Shown piece by piece: positions 18,522 through 29,200 of a stretch of 64,000 nt of DNA (positions are counted from its first letter, which is position 1; each line of letters starts with the position of its first letter). This DNA is from Euzebyella saccharophila (GTDB lineage: Bacteria; Bacteroidota; Bacteroidia; Flavobacteriales; Flavobacteriaceae), in contig NZ_JACYFJ010000004.1 of the NCBI RefSeq assembly GCF_014855495.1, positions 62,001 through 126,000 on the forward strand. The letters run 5' to 3'. The translations under genes were made by a program, and so were the position numbers. The notes under the pieces were generated by a model that did no database searches, was not told where the DNA came from, and saw only the letters and a program-made list of their open reading frames with translations.

Positions 18522-20582
18522 TTAATTATCAAGCTTAGCGTAAAAAATTGGTTTTTCCTGTAATTGCCATTTTACCTTCAATCCTACTTCCGTAAATTCA
18601 AATCCGGCAGCAGTCGCAGACGCGATATTACTGTATTTTCCATAAAGGTTTCCACTTAACCTCTTATTAAATTGATGGGTAATTCCTGCCTCTGCTCTAA
18701 AAATAGCGGTTTGAGGGTCGTTTTGCACACGCTGTAAGCCCGTGGCAGCGCTAAAATTATACTTGGTCTTTTCAGAAAAATCACCACGTAAGTCCGCAAA
18801 AACCTCTCCAGCCCTATAAATCTCTGGGCTAAAATAAATTGTGGGTACTTGGTCCTTAAAAGTGATGTATTGATAATTTAGTCCAACTTTGAGAGCTGGT
18901 TTACGAAACACGGAATAGTATAGTGAAGTAAATAATAAATTACGAATATTATCATCTGACTGTCTGGTGTGCATTAGCTGCGTGTACCATCCCAAGTTGA
19001 TGTTGGTTCCTAAATTATAAGTGAGGCCATAGTTATCCATTACTATTTCCCTTTCAATCAAATCGGCATTAAAACTTTGCATTTCACGTTGGTAACCCAA
19101 TTCTAAATTTTGCAAGCGATAGGGCTTAAGGGCCAATTTAAAATTTAGAACGGGCTGACTATAACTTGTTTCAAACCTACTATTGTTAACTCCAATAAGA
19201 CTGCTCAGGTTCACATTGGGCATTAACTTGTAGTCTACACCCAAAGTAAACACATGGGATTCCGCTTTGTTCTGGGTAATAGTATTTTCGGTATTTCTAT
19301 ATTGATAACTAACTGAAGTCTTAAATTTTGTACTCCAAGGGACCAAGCCGTTGATGGTATTTGAAAAGGCCACATTGTTACCGTTATCAAATGTATAGGC
19401 CGCATGATCTTGTACGGTAGGAACATGCAAACCATTTAGCTTTTCTATAAATCCTTGGGCATCCTTTTGGTTTTTAAAAATTCTCAGGGTCTGGAAGGCC
19501 GCACTATAGGCAGGTTTTATTCGATCAGAAGCAAATAATGCGTTGGCCAAACCTAGGTTGCCATCAAAAGAAGTACTATCCTTTTCCAAAATTTCCCTGT
19601 AATTTTTAAGGCTCATCTTAAAGTTGGCCGTATACATGCCCAACGTAGCCTTTGAGGCCCTGATCCAATTCCTATCAGGGTTGGTTTTTTCCAGTAGTTC
19701 TATTTGCTTTTTTGCCTTGCCAAATTGCCTATTCCAGATAAGTGCTTGTACATACCTATTATTGGTGCGTTCTATTAATTCCGTGTCGTTTACGGAATTC
19801 AAACTCTCCATGGCCCGTTGGGAAACTTTCAAGGCTTCCTTGTCATTTTCAGCAATATGCTCTGCTAAAGCAATACCGTTTCTAGCAGTTATAGAGTCTT
19901 TTTTATTGGTAGCAAAACGCCAGTAGATTGCTTTGGCCTTATCGGTCTCTTTTGTAATCAAATAAAGATTGGCCAAATTGGTGAGGGCGTCTTTATCCTC
20001 TGGAAAATCCTCAAAAATTTGTAACAAAAGATGTTCTGCCTCTTTATATTTCTGGGCATTTGTATATTCATTGGCATACCCTAACCGTATATATTTTTTG
20101 GAGACTTTAGCACTAGGGTTTTCCGGGTTAAGATCAATAGCTTTATTCACCCAAACCAAGGCTTCCTCATATTCCTTTAGATTGGAAAGGGTATTTGCAT
20201 AGCCAAGTACTGCCCCAAATTTATCTGGATAGTCCGTTACTAAATCCTTGTACAAAGGTTTGGCCTTTTCATACTGCTTATCCCATAAAAACGATTCGTT
20301 GTAATTGATAGTTACTTCGTAATCGTTGGGGTAGGAATCTTTTAAGGACCCAAATAGTGCTGTAGCTTTCTTAGGATCCCCGTTTAAACCAACCGCTCGA
20401 CCGTAACAAAGCTTTGCTGTCTTATTTTGTGGATCCTGTTCTAGATAGTCCTCAAAAAAGCTTTCGGCCTTATCAAATTTACCATTTTCCAGTAGTTGAA
20501 ATCCGGGAGCCATATCCTCTTGTGCCAACAAGTTGGAAGTGATCAAGGTTAAGCCGATTATTGCCAGGAATCGTAACATCAA
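18522..20582 (-). CDS. TPR protein with C-terminal outer-membrane beta-barrel (YaiO/PelB-like export porin candidate)
   Basis: This 686-residue protein has a signal peptide ending NLLAQ. About ten TPR-like helical repeats follow (about 25-370; units such as DPQNKTAKLCYGRAVGLNGD and NPENPSAKVSKKYIRLGYA). The C-terminal half (about 390-686) is rich in alternating aromatic/polar strands, consistent with a beta-barrel of the YaiO type. TPR-plus-barrel outer-membrane proteins guide polysaccharide across the periplasm and outer membrane (PelB, PgaA and AlgK/E are known examples of the principle). Flippase and glycosyltransferase genes lie next to it in divergent orientation, which supports an export role. 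The polysaccharide is unknown. Confidence 0.8.
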   Translation of the reverse strand: MMLRFLAIIGLTLITSNLLAQEDMAPGFQLLENGKFDKAESFFEDYLEQDPQNKTAKLCYGRAVGLNGDPKKATALFGSLKDSYPNDYEVTINYNESFLWDKQYEKAKPLYKDLVTDYPDKFGAVLGYANTLSNLKEYEEALVWVNKAIDLNPENPSAKVSKKYIRLGYANEYTNAQKYKEAEHLLLQIFEDFPEDKDALTNLANLYLITKETDKAKAIYWRFATNKKDSITARNGIALAEHIAENDKEALKVSQRAMESLNSVNDTELIERTNNRYVQALIWNRQFGKAKKQIELLEKTNPDRNWIRASKATLGMYTANFKMSLKNYREILEKDSTSFDGNLGLANALFASDRIKPAYSAAFQTLRIFKNQKDAQGFIEKLNGLHVPTVQDHAAYTFDNGNNVAFSNTINGLVPWSTKFKTSVSYQYRNTENTITQNKAESHVFTLGVDYKLMPNVNLSSLIGVNNSRFETSYSQPVLNFKLALKPYRLQNLELGYQREMQSFNADLIEREIVMDNYGLTYNLGTNINLGWYTQLMHTRQSDDNIRNLLFTSLYYSVFRKPALKVGLNYQYITFKDQVPTIYFSPEIYRAGEVFADLRGDFSEKTKYNFSAATGLQRVQNDPQTAIFRAEAGITHQFNKRLSGNLYGKYSNIASATAAGFEFTEVGLKVKWQLQEKPIFYAKLDN

Positions 20583-20925
20583 TTTACGTAGGTTTTTATT
20601 TACAAAAACTATAACGCAGTATTTACAAAATTATGTTGTCAGGTTTAAAAAATATCGGACCAAGGTCCCCAAAGTATTGAAAGAAGAGAAGTCAATATGG
20701 TTCTACCGCTCTATTTATGATACTTGCAGGTATTTTGGGTATAGTCAATACCCATGAATCAATAAACGTTTAATTAATTCTCAATTTACAATTACCCATC
20801 GCTAAAACATAAGACTTATCCTACAATAAAAAACAAAATAAACGTTTGTATACTATAAATGATTCGTTGTTTTACACGACTGCCATCATTTTTAAAGACG
20901 ATAAATCAACATATTAAACAATAGT
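20583..20925. other. Intergenic region between divergent TPR/barrel and flippase genes
   Basis: No gene is seen in these 343 bases. It contains an inverted repeat GGGTAT-agtca-ATACCC (20737-20753) and a repeated 11-mer AATAAACGTTT (near 20761 and 20838). No clear TAnnTTTG box is visible in either direction, so the promoters here may be of a non-standard type or depend on an activator. Confidence 0.4.
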
Positions 20926-22182
20926 ATGACGGCCATTAGACTAATGCTTCGAAAAGTATCGCAAGAGCAGTTATTTATGTTAAGCGTTCTAATCGTCAAC
21001 GGTGGTAACTATTTGTACAACCTATTACTGGGAAGGTTCTTAGGCCCCGAAGCATTTTCCGAAGCTGCTCTGCTCATTACCTTGCTACTAGTACTTTCGT
21101 TTCTAGGAATGACCTTTCAATTGGCCGTAGCCAAATTTGCGGTACTTTTTACCGGTAACGAATGGCGAATATTCAAAAATAATAGTTACAAACAATCAGC
21201 AATTATTGGAACAATAGTTGGGCTTATCATAACTATTTTTTCCAGTAAACTACAAGTCCTCTTCAATGCCCAAAGCCAGTGGATGTTTATCATTTTTGGA
21301 ATTGGCATACCTATCTATTTTTTCATGAGTGTCAATAGAGGTACGTATCAGGGAAATCAGGAATTCAACAGACTTTCCATCACCTATCAAACAGAAATGT
21401 GGAGTAGGCTACTTATCACTATGTTATTACTGATACTCCTTGATTTTGAACCTGGAATTTTGGTATCCACGGGTATATTAATTTCCTTCATGTTTGGACT
21501 TTATCCATCTGATATGCAAGGGGTCTCTTTGAACACTTCGGAAAAGTTAAGCCCAGAAAACGCAAAGAAAGTCTCCCAATTTGTCGTACTCACAGCATGT
21601 TACGAACTAACACAGATCATCATCAACAATAGCGACATCCTAATGGTCAAACATTATTTTGATGCTCTGGATGCCGGTCTTTATGCTTCTCTAGCCTTAA
21701 TTGGCAGAGTTGTATATTTTGTTGCTTGGATGTTTGTAATGCTCCTTTTACCTGCCGTAGTACAAAAACAAAAGGATGGTGAACCCACAGCTCCTATCCT
21801 ATTCAAATACGTAACCTATATAGGCCTGTTATCCGCAGCAATTGTAATCAGCTGCTATTTATTTCCAGATTTGATCATAACCTTAATGTTCGGGGAGTCT
21901 TATTTAAGTATGGCCAACCTTTTATGGCAATACGCCTTGGCAACATCGCTCTTTGCCGTATCCAATATTTTTGCCTACTACTTTTTATCCCTTGACCATT
22001 ACGTACCGGTAATTATTTCCGGAATTCTTGGACTTTCACAAATAGTATTGGTGGCCCTTTTTCATGAAAACCTGGCCACGGTAGTACACATGCAAATCAT
22101 TGCCATGTCTACCTTGCTTGTTGTACAGATTATCTATTTTTTAAACAAAGAACTGAATAAAAATAACCGACTTACGGACTAA
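20926..22182 (+). CDS. Polysaccharide flippase/export membrane protein (MOP superfamily)
   Basis: This 418-residue polytopic protein has about 12 hydrophobic segments. The N-terminal NYLYNLLLGRFLGPEAFSE motif (helix, then xxGRxLGPxxFGxxx) is characteristic of Wzx/PST-type oligosaccharide flippases in the MOP superfamily; PelG has the same fold. It would move lipid-linked or nascent polysaccharide across the inner membrane. Twelve bases separate it from the GT4 gene, so the two are an operon. The divergent TPR/barrel protein and the REC-GT2 and GT-C genes downstream form one locus with it. Confidence 0.88.
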   Translation: MTAIRLMLRKVSQEQLFMLSVLIVNGGNYLYNLLLGRFLGPEAFSEAALLITLLLVLSFLGMTFQLAVAKFAVLFTGNEWRIFKNNSYKQSAIIGTIVGLIITIFSSKLQVLFNAQSQWMFIIFGIGIPIYFFMSVNRGTYQGNQEFNRLSITYQTEMWSRLLITMLLLILLDFEPGILVSTGILISFMFGLYPSDMQGVSLNTSEKLSPENAKKVSQFVVLTACYELTQIIINNSDILMVKHYFDALDAGLYASLALIGRVVYFVAWMFVMLLLPAVVQKQKDGEPTAPILFKYVTYIGLLSAAIVISCYLFPDLIITLMFGESYLSMANLLWQYALATSLFAVSNIFAYYFLSLDHYVPVIISGILGLSQIVLVALFHENLATVVHMQIIAMSTLLVVQIIYFLNKELNKNNRLTD

Positions 22183-22193
22183 TAAATACTAAA

Positions 22194-23432
22194 ATGAAAT
22201 TAGCAATTGTTACCGCCTATCCCCCCAGCAAAGTTACTCTAAACGAGTATGCCTATTATTTGGTAAAGCACTTTAGGCAACAACCAGAAGTGTCTGAAAT
22301 TATATTGATGACAGACAGTACCCCTAACCCAAAGGACTTAGATTTTAAAGAACAAGGTTGCCCCATCATCGTTGAGGAATGTTGGGATTTCAATAGCTAT
22401 AAGAACCTTTTTAGGGTGAACAAAGCAGTGAATAAACATCAACCGGATGCGATTCTTTTCAACTTACAGTTTCTTAAGTTTGGGGATAAAAAGATTCCTG
22501 CGGCACTAGGATTAATGTTACCCTATATGTGCAGGCGAAAAGGTATTCCTACTATATCCCTCCTACATAATATTTTGGAGAAAGTTGATTTGGGAAGTGC
22601 TGGTTTTACGAATAATAAACTACTGCAGTATGCCTATAATTTTATTGGAACCAATCTTACAAAGTTTATTTTAGCTTCTGATATTGTGGCGGTTACCATA
22701 AGCAAGTATGTTTCAACTTTAGAAAAAAAATACAAAGCAAAAAATATTGCGCTTATACCCCATGGATCCTTTGAAACTCCCCCACTTCCAAATTTCAACC
22801 TCCCGGAAGGGCCAAAACAAATAATGGCATTTGGAAAATTTGGCACATATAAAAAGGTAGAAGTTCTTATTGAGGCTGTAGAAGTTATCCGAAGCCGTAC
22901 ACATGAAAACATTGAAATAGTTATTGCTGGTACGGATAGCCCTAATACTCCAGGGTATATTGAGGAAATGATGAAAAAATATAGCCATGTAGATCAACTT
23001 AGGTTTACGGGTTACGTTGCGGAAGAGGATGTTCCCGTAATTTTTGGCGAAAGCGCTGTTGTGGTCTTCCCCTATACCTCCACTACTGGAAGTTCCGGGG
23101 TACTGCACCAAGCCGGAAGCTATGGGAAAGCCGTGGCATTGCCAGACCTTGGCGATTTAAGCATTCTAGTAAGGGAAGAAGGTTATAGAGGTGAATTCTT
23201 TGCTCCCGAAGATAAATACTCTTTGGCCGATGCCATTGAAAAGATAATCTTGGATGATGCGCACCGTATAGAATTGGCACAAACCAATTACAAAGCAGCA
23301 TGTTCTCTTCCTATGAGTACTATTACGAAAATGTACATAGATTACTTCAAAGCCATTCAGGTTCAAAAATCCGAAGGTAGAGTAATAGATGTTAACTCCA
23401 TAAAACTGTCCCCTGAAACAACAGACGCTTAA
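22194..23432 (+). CDS. Glycosyltransferase family 4 (GT-B fold)
   Basis: This 412-residue soluble protein has a GT-B layout. The N-terminal donor/acceptor half starts MKLAIVTAYPPSKVTLNEYA. The C-terminal half carries the glycosyltransferase group 1 region: QIMAFGKFGTYKKVEVLIEA, EIVIAGTD, and FPYTSTTGSSGVLHQAGSYG, where the acidic EX7E position seen in many GT4 enzymes is replaced by SS. GT4 enzymes transfer sugars from nucleotide donors. It is co-transcribed with the flippase and probably assembles the exported polymer in the cytosol, comparable in role to PelF. Donor and acceptor cannot be named. Confidence 0.88.
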   Translation: MKLAIVTAYPPSKVTLNEYAYYLVKHFRQQPEVSEIILMTDSTPNPKDLDFKEQGCPIIVEECWDFNSYKNLFRVNKAVNKHQPDAILFNLQFLKFGDKKIPAALGLMLPYMCRRKGIPTISLLHNILEKVDLGSAGFTNNKLLQYAYNFIGTNLTKFILASDIVAVTISKYVSTLEKKYKAKNIALIPHGSFETPPLPNFNLPEGPKQIMAFGKFGTYKKVEVLIEAVEVIRSRTHENIEIVIAGTDSPNTPGYIEEMMKKYSHVDQLRFTGYVAEEDVPVIFGESAVVVFPYTSTTGSSGVLHQAGSYGKAVALPDLGDLSILVREEGYRGEFFAPEDKYSLADAIEKIILDDAHRIELAQTNYKAACSLPMSTITKMYIDYFKAIQVQKSEGRVIDVNSIKLSPETTDA

Positions 23433-23451
23433 TTATATCGAGTTACCCTTT

Positions 23452-23480
23452 AAAAAGCGGAGTTTTTACTCCGCTTTTTT
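23452..23480. terminator. Bidirectional terminator overlapping the 3' end of the leftward hydrolase gene
   Basis: Stem AAAAAGCGGAGT (23452-23463) / ACTCCGCTTTTT (23468-23479) with loop TTTT. It lies 19 bases beyond the GT4 stop and includes the last codons and the stop (23466-23468) of the convergent hydrolase gene, so coding sequence and terminator are shared. Confidence 0.8.
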
Positions 23481-25013
23481 ATTTTGCATCAAATACTTTG
23501 TTGCAGGTTTTGGCTTGCCTTCCATATCAAAACAACCATAAAATTGCTGTGGTTTTTTACGCCAAGGTAAACGCCCTACTACCGCATTTGGCACCTGGCT
23601 AAAGTCATAAAGGGTCCAGAAAAGAAACGGGATATTTTTTTCCTCTAAAATGCCCTGTATTTCTTTGTAGTAATTGGCTTGGTCTTCTTCTGACCCTCTA
23701 TAAAAATTCCAAAGCCCTCCATAGGAAGAAAGACCGTACTCTTGTAGAACAATAGGTTTTTCAGGATCAGTGACACCCTCCTCAAGTTGATTGTAGGCTT
23801 CTTTAAAATCCTTTAATTCCCTATAATAATGAAAGGAAATGAAATCCAATTTCTCGTTTAGGTTCAATGCCCCTTCAGGGGTTGCCCAACCAATAGTAAC
23901 CGGATGCTTGCCATCCCATTTTCTAACCTCATCTATCATTTGATCAAGCCAGGCCATTACCATTTCCTTTCCTCGAGATTCAAAATCTAAATCAGGTTCA
24001 TTCTTTATATCCCAGGCCAAAATGGCTTTATGGTCCTTTAAGGCCAAAACCACCTGCTCTACGTGACGGTGGGTCAATGTCCAATCAAAAACATCATAAT
24101 TTCCGTAAAAATCAAATAAGGTAACCACTACCTTCAGCTCATTTTCGTACGCCTTATCCAATAGCGACTTCACCTTGTCAATTTTCTTCCCATCTACAAA
24201 TGCTGATCCAAAATCTTCATAAGGAATAAAAATTCTTATGGTATTGAGTCCCATTTCCTTAATTAACCCAAAGTCCTTGGATATAATACTATCGCTGTAT
24301 TTTTTCCCAAAAACATCCCATGGGGTATCCTTAGGATAGTAGTTAAGACCTTTAATATCCTGAACCAAGGATTTAATACTATCTGTTAATTTTGATCGTG
24401 GCTGTGCCGGTTCTATTTTATTTTCCCTTTTGGTAAAATGACGAATTCTCCAAAATCCATCCTCCAAAAGCATTATGACTTTATACGATTCCTTTTTCTT
24501 CGATTCGAGGATAGTTTGATTGTTTACCAAGCTTTCTTGATAGATGTCTACATTATGGTCCGTAAAGTAAACTTGGGTTCCATCTGCACTATAAAAATCA
24601 AGTTTTGGAAAGTGATTTAAAGTAGTCTGCCTAAACGAAGCTTGTTGCTCTCCATTAAAATCAAGGATACGGTTCACTTTTACCCTTGCACTATCAGTAA
24701 AATAATCTGAAAGACCATATCTTTTATTGGTCAACAGAGAATTGTTTTTTACGTACCACCCATTTAGATAGTCTCGCTCAATTGCCGCTAAGGTTAATGG
24801 CTCCATGGGCCTTCCTTCCACTTTGGAGGTATCCCACTCCACTTTGGGCAAATACGTTCGTACCTCCTCTAAATTCAAATGCAATCGCGAAGACCTTTCG
24901 GCCCCTGTATTTAAATAAGACCAAACAGAACTTATACCAAAAAGAATAAGGGCATTGACACCTAAAAAGGTGATTATTAGAAAACATCTTATGAGTAACC
25001 TATTCCAGTTCAT
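23466..25013 (-). CDS. Membrane-anchored GH5-like (cellulase-family) glycoside hydrolase
   Basis: This 515-residue protein has one N-terminal transmembrane segment (about 10-32), an uncharacterised N-terminal region (about 40-205) and a TIM-barrel hydrolase domain (about 210-510). The GH-A clan acid/base Glu339 is in DIKNEPDLD and the nucleophile Glu425 is in VLQEYGLSS. GLNTIRIFIPYE and FISFHYYREL are further GH5-like strand motifs. The anchor predicts a periplasmic domain. Polysaccharide synthesis loci often include such a hydrolase for trimming (PelA and BcsZ are analogues). Its start overlaps the end of the lipoprotein gene by 14 bases, showing one operon with the lipoprotein and the GT-C-like protein. 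Confidence 0.88.
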   Translation of the reverse strand: MNWNRLLIRCFLIITFLGVNALILFGISSVWSYLNTGAERSSRLHLNLEEVRTYLPKVEWDTSKVEGRPMEPLTLAAIERDYLNGWYVKNNSLLTNKRYGLSDYFTDSARVKVNRILDFNGEQQASFRQTTLNHFPKLDFYSADGTQVYFTDHNVDIYQESLVNNQTILESKKKESYKVIMLLEDGFWRIRHFTKRENKIEPAQPRSKLTDSIKSLVQDIKGLNYYPKDTPWDVFGKKYSDSIISKDFGLIKEMGLNTIRIFIPYEDFGSAFVDGKKIDKVKSLLDKAYENELKVVVTLFDFYGNYDVFDWTLTHRHVEQVVLALKDHKAILAWDIKNEPDLDFESRGKEMVMAWLDQMIDEVRKWDGKHPVTIGWATPEGALNLNEKLDFISFHYYRELKDFKEAYNQLEEGVTDPEKPIVLQEYGLSSYGGLWNFYRGSEEDQANYYKEIQGILEEKNIPFLFWTLYDFSQVPNAVVGRLPWRKKPQQFYGCFDMEGKPKPATKYLMQNKKAE

Positions 25014-26241
25014 TAGTTCCTAAAGCTACTTTAAATTCTTTTTGTAAACCAGCAGTTTCAATTTGTAAGGTATAGAGTCCATTTTCATAAAACAGTTCTT
25101 CTAATTCAAAGGAGGCTTTGCCCTTGCTGGAGTTGGTTAATTTGGTGTCCACCAACTCACCCTTATCATTAAACAACTTTAACGTGATCAACAACCCATC
25201 AGGAACTAATTGTTCCATAAAACCGTGAATAGGTCCCACCTCAATCAAACGGTTATCATGTAAAAAAGAAACCTCATAATCCTTCACCGCTGGTTTAAAT
25301 TGTAGCTGAGTCTCGTTACTTTTTGATTCTCCCGTAACATAAGCGGTAACCTTCCAATTACTGGCTTTTGTGGGGTGCAAGAGTTTACCGGTAGCTATAC
25401 CTGCCAAAGTAGACCCGGCGGTTAGCAATCTAGCCCCATCTTGATCCGTAACTTGAAAATTAACTAATGTTCCATCTGCAACCGTATTGCCAAACCTGTC
25501 TTGAATTTCATCTGTTATAAATTCTATTACCTGATTACCATCTGCATAATCATGCACTCTTTTGTAATCAATCTGGAAATTAACTGAATTGGATGGTGCT
25601 ATCATACTAGTGAGTTCTTTGGAGCTTATTTGATTAACTGTGGCGCTCACCAGCATTCTCCCGGCATAGTTAGAACTAAACAGGTTATGCCATAGATATC
25701 CATTTTTTAATTCTCCCTGTATGCTATCTTGAGCATTGTCCATTTGCCTTTTGATAATTACAGATGTTCCGTCTGGTAAAGGATTATCATACACATCTGT
25801 TGGTACCATAAATAACATTGAAAAATCATCTCCTCCGGCCCTAATACTTCTAGGACCAAAATAGGTTTCTATTTTGGTTGTCAATTCTTGCTTGGGCAAC
25901 ACCTTTAAATTGCCACTTAACACTACTTGTGAATTATTAATAAGTTCCCATTCATATAAACCTGCTTGCCTGGTATACATTTTCTCTAAAGTGAAAACCA
26001 ACTTGTTATTGTCCAATCTAGGTTGTAAAATCATTGGGCCCAAACCTTGATGTAACAATAAATATGGATTACCCTTTCCTTTAACTTCAAACGAAAATTG
26101 GGCGATTTCCCCAGCGACAATGGATGTAGGTTGCTCATGACCAACAACATTAATATCCTTAGGTACCACAGTCTTTATTTCCTCTCCTCTGCAAGAAAGA
26201 ATCAAAAAAAACAGGATAATATAAAAATGGCGCCCCAACAT
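25000..26241 (-). CDS. Ig-like (invasin-type repeat) lipoprotein of the exopolysaccharide locus
   Basis: This 413-residue lipoprotein has a signal sequence with lipobox LILSC (Cys at about residue 17). The rest is beta-rich. Two segments resemble bacterial Ig-like/invasin repeats: MVPTDVYDNPLPDGTSVIIK and ITDEIQDRFGNTVADGTLVNF, each with the D-x-x-G-N/P-x-x-x-DGT pattern. No enzyme motif is seen. It lies between the GT-C-like gene (3-base gap) and the hydrolase (14-base overlap), so it is probably a periplasmic structural or scaffold partner of the synthesis/export complex. The specific role is unknown. Confidence 0.75.
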   Translation of the reverse strand: MLGRHFYIILFFLILSCRGEEIKTVVPKDINVVGHEQPTSIVAGEIAQFSFEVKGKGNPYLLLHQGLGPMILQPRLDNNKLVFTLEKMYTRQAGLYEWELINNSQVVLSGNLKVLPKQELTTKIETYFGPRSIRAGGDDFSMLFMVPTDVYDNPLPDGTSVIIKRQMDNAQDSIQGELKNGYLWHNLFSSNYAGRMLVSATVNQISSKELTSMIAPSNSVNFQIDYKRVHDYADGNQVIEFITDEIQDRFGNTVADGTLVNFQVTDQDGARLLTAGSTLAGIATGKLLHPTKASNWKVTAYVTGESKSNETQLQFKPAVKDYEVSFLHDNRLIEVGPIHGFMEQLVPDGLLITLKLFNDKGELVDTKLTNSSKGKASFELEELFYENGLYTLQIETAGLQKEFKVALGTNELE

Positions 26242-26244
26242 GTT

Positions 26245-29200
26245 TTATTTCGGATTTCCGATATAACTATTCAATTCTAGTTTAACAAAATCAAAACTAT
26301 TTCCTTTAAGGGGTTGTAATTGGTCCCATTGATGGGTTTGGTTCCTATCAGGAATTACCTTCTCCGCTATAGATTCATTGGGCAATCCATTTACAAAACA
26401 ATTTTTTAAACTACTGTTAATCGTACTAACATCATCTACATTCAATAAATTATATTGAAAGGGTTGTTTTCTTTGTACCCTAACCCCGTCCTTAACAAAT
26501 TGATGATCAACCCAAATTAGTTCTTTATTCTCATCATAGTAGGAAATCAATAACAAGGGAATAGTTACTTCCTGAATTCCAGAATTATAGAGTTCCCCAT
26601 CAATTTGTTGCTCCCCAATATGAAGTGATTGCACTGTTAATCCTTTATAAAGATCCGTATTGGCTACATTGCCTGCACACTGCAGATTAAATTTAGTGGG
26701 TTGCTCCTCCAATTCAACCGGCGTAAACTCATCTGGATTAAATGTTGGAGGTATGGTATCTTTTGTCTGCGACCACGCAATTCCTTCAAAATTTATTTTG
26801 AACGAAGTAGATTCCATAGGCATTAACTTGTGTTTCATGTGATATTTGGCATCGTAATTGGCCAACTCTTTATTGGCGTCATTATAAAGGGTGGCCTTAA
26901 TTACCACGTCTGACGGAATATTATCCACATTTTGTATCTCTCCTATAACGGAATATTGACCATTATATTTAACCAGTTTTGCAGTCAACACTTCTAAAAC
27001 TGGCTGTTTGAGCACATCTTCGTGATAAGTCTGTTGGGTGGTTATTCTACGCCTACCATGGTTATAAAATTTGGTGTCATTACTACTAAAAAGTTGATCG
27101 GGTGGTATATCCGTATCTAAATAAGATGGCATAATAAACCAATTGCCATTTCTTTTGACCAAATCATGATGGTAAATCTTCTTCACTCTTTCTAAAGGGG
27201 TAACCCAGTCGGTGTCTACAATGGCCTTTGCTCCAAATTCTGTTTCTTCGCTAATGGTAATATCCATTGCATCCAGCTTGGCATAAGAACTTAAAATGCC
27301 ATCTGTTACTGAAACTTCAAGCATATATTGGGCAATGGGAACTTCCTTCTCCTTATCCAAAAAAGAGTGAGCTGTTTCAAACTCCTTAAAATCCAGAGCA
27401 TTATAGTATGCTGTAAGTACATTTTCCGGAGATCTCTGGCTCGCATTGTGAATGTAAAACTTGTACATCCCAAAAGCCAAACAAATCAAGACAATTACAG
27501 CCCAAATATGATTGATTACAATCATAAAACCAGGAAAACCTTTGTAAGTCACTCGGTACTTAAAATAATCCGGCAAGGGTAATTTTTTTGATTTTAGGAC
27601 ACGGTACCATAACATCTGTACATTGATAAAAAAAGCTACGAGTACTGTTAAAATGGGTATTACCCCCCACATTATTTTAGACCACTTTGGCACATCGTCC
27701 TTAGGAAGTATCGCCGGCATTGGCGGTACATTTAATTTTTCCCAGACCATAATCCCGTTTTCCAATTGCTGTAGCCGTTGCCAACCACAGAAGTATAATA
27801 GAGGGTCATAAAATTTGTCATTGCTAAAGATGTACTTTAGATTGTATTTTTCAGGTACGGTTAAAAATTGCTGTAAGGAACCAATACCTTCAACTCCCCT
27901 AAACTTGGAGTTTTCCAACCTCTCTATGGCCCTTGTAGTTAATTCTGGCAATCGTCTTGCAGAATGATAATTTCCATCTACCGTCATTGCCTTGGTCTGT
28001 GCGGACAACCAAGCCATTTGATCACCAAAACCTAGAGGTAAGTATCGCCAGCGATCATGCTGATCTTGATTCAAGAAATTTACGATGGGAAGCATTTTGA
28101 TTTTTGCCGGTTGCGATGGTCTAAAATATCCTAAACTCATGGTGAAGATGACCATAAAAAGAACACCGCCAGCTATAAAACCACCAAGAATCCTATGGTA
28201 AACAGAACCTAATCTTCTCTGAATTTTTTCTTTTATATCACCCTCTACCATTCTAAAAGCAAACTCCCCAAAAATGGGAAGCGCCATAATGGTGGCCCAT
28301 AAAGTAAACCTATCCAATGTTAGGATATTAAAGGCAGTCTCTCCCAAAAGCATTAAAGGCACGGGCGTGGTTCCCCCTGTTCCTAAAATAGTGAGCATGG
28401 TCATGGATAATCCAAAAAACAAATAGCGCTTGCTATAAAACCGGTAAAAAAGATACGGAATGAGAAAAAGTAAGATTCCCCAAGGAATCATGAAAAAGAC
28501 CAAACCCGAAGAGGTTACTTCCAAAAAATTATCTCTAGAGCCATGAGGTATAGGAACTTGAGTAATAGGATTCTTTTTGGAATTGATCCAATAGGGTAAA
28601 ATACATGTAACAATAAGTATCAACGAAAAGAACCCAAAACTTACTATTCTCCAAAAAAGCTGTCTGAAGGAATTCCAAAACACTTTGAACCTTAATTCCT
28701 TATAAGAATTAACTTTATCTCTGGATACATCCATTACCACCATGCCTATCAATGGAAATATGAAAAAGACCATTCCGAAAATAGGTGTTACATGATGTGA
28801 GGTAACCGTTACTGCAATTAAGGATAGACTGGTAAAAAGATAAACACGTTTTCCTGTTTTAAGCCATAAGTATATTTCTGTGAGGGAATGCATTAATATG
28901 GATAATGCCGAAATACTAGGAAGCTGTCCAAAAATATGAAGGGTCTCAATAAAAGTAGAGGAAAAAACCGCTAAAATGGCCGTATAACCAGCAACTTTCT
29001 TATCACCGGTCATTAAAAGTCCAAACCTATAGGCACCGGTTACATACAGCAAAATGGCCAATAACCCAACTGTAAAAAGCCCAAATTTTAAGCCACCAAT
29101 ATAAGATAGTATACCAATTAATTGATGTACCAAAGGTGGGTATCCTTGAACTGTAAAACCTGTATACCAGCGGTAATCCCAAGGTTCAAACCAGCTGTTG

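Noticed and set aside
20737-20753. Inverted repeat GGGTAT-agtca-ATACCC as a terminator or riboswitch
   Set aside because: Six-base arms without a T tract in a divergent region; too weak to call beyond a note.
20533-20757. Open frame overlapping the TPR gene start and the intergenic region
   Set aside because: It reads antisense through the signal peptide of a real gene and encodes no recognisable protein.
22634-23366. Minus-strand frames opposite the GT4 gene
   Set aside because: Overlapping shadows of a clear glycosyltransferase frame, with no domain or signal.
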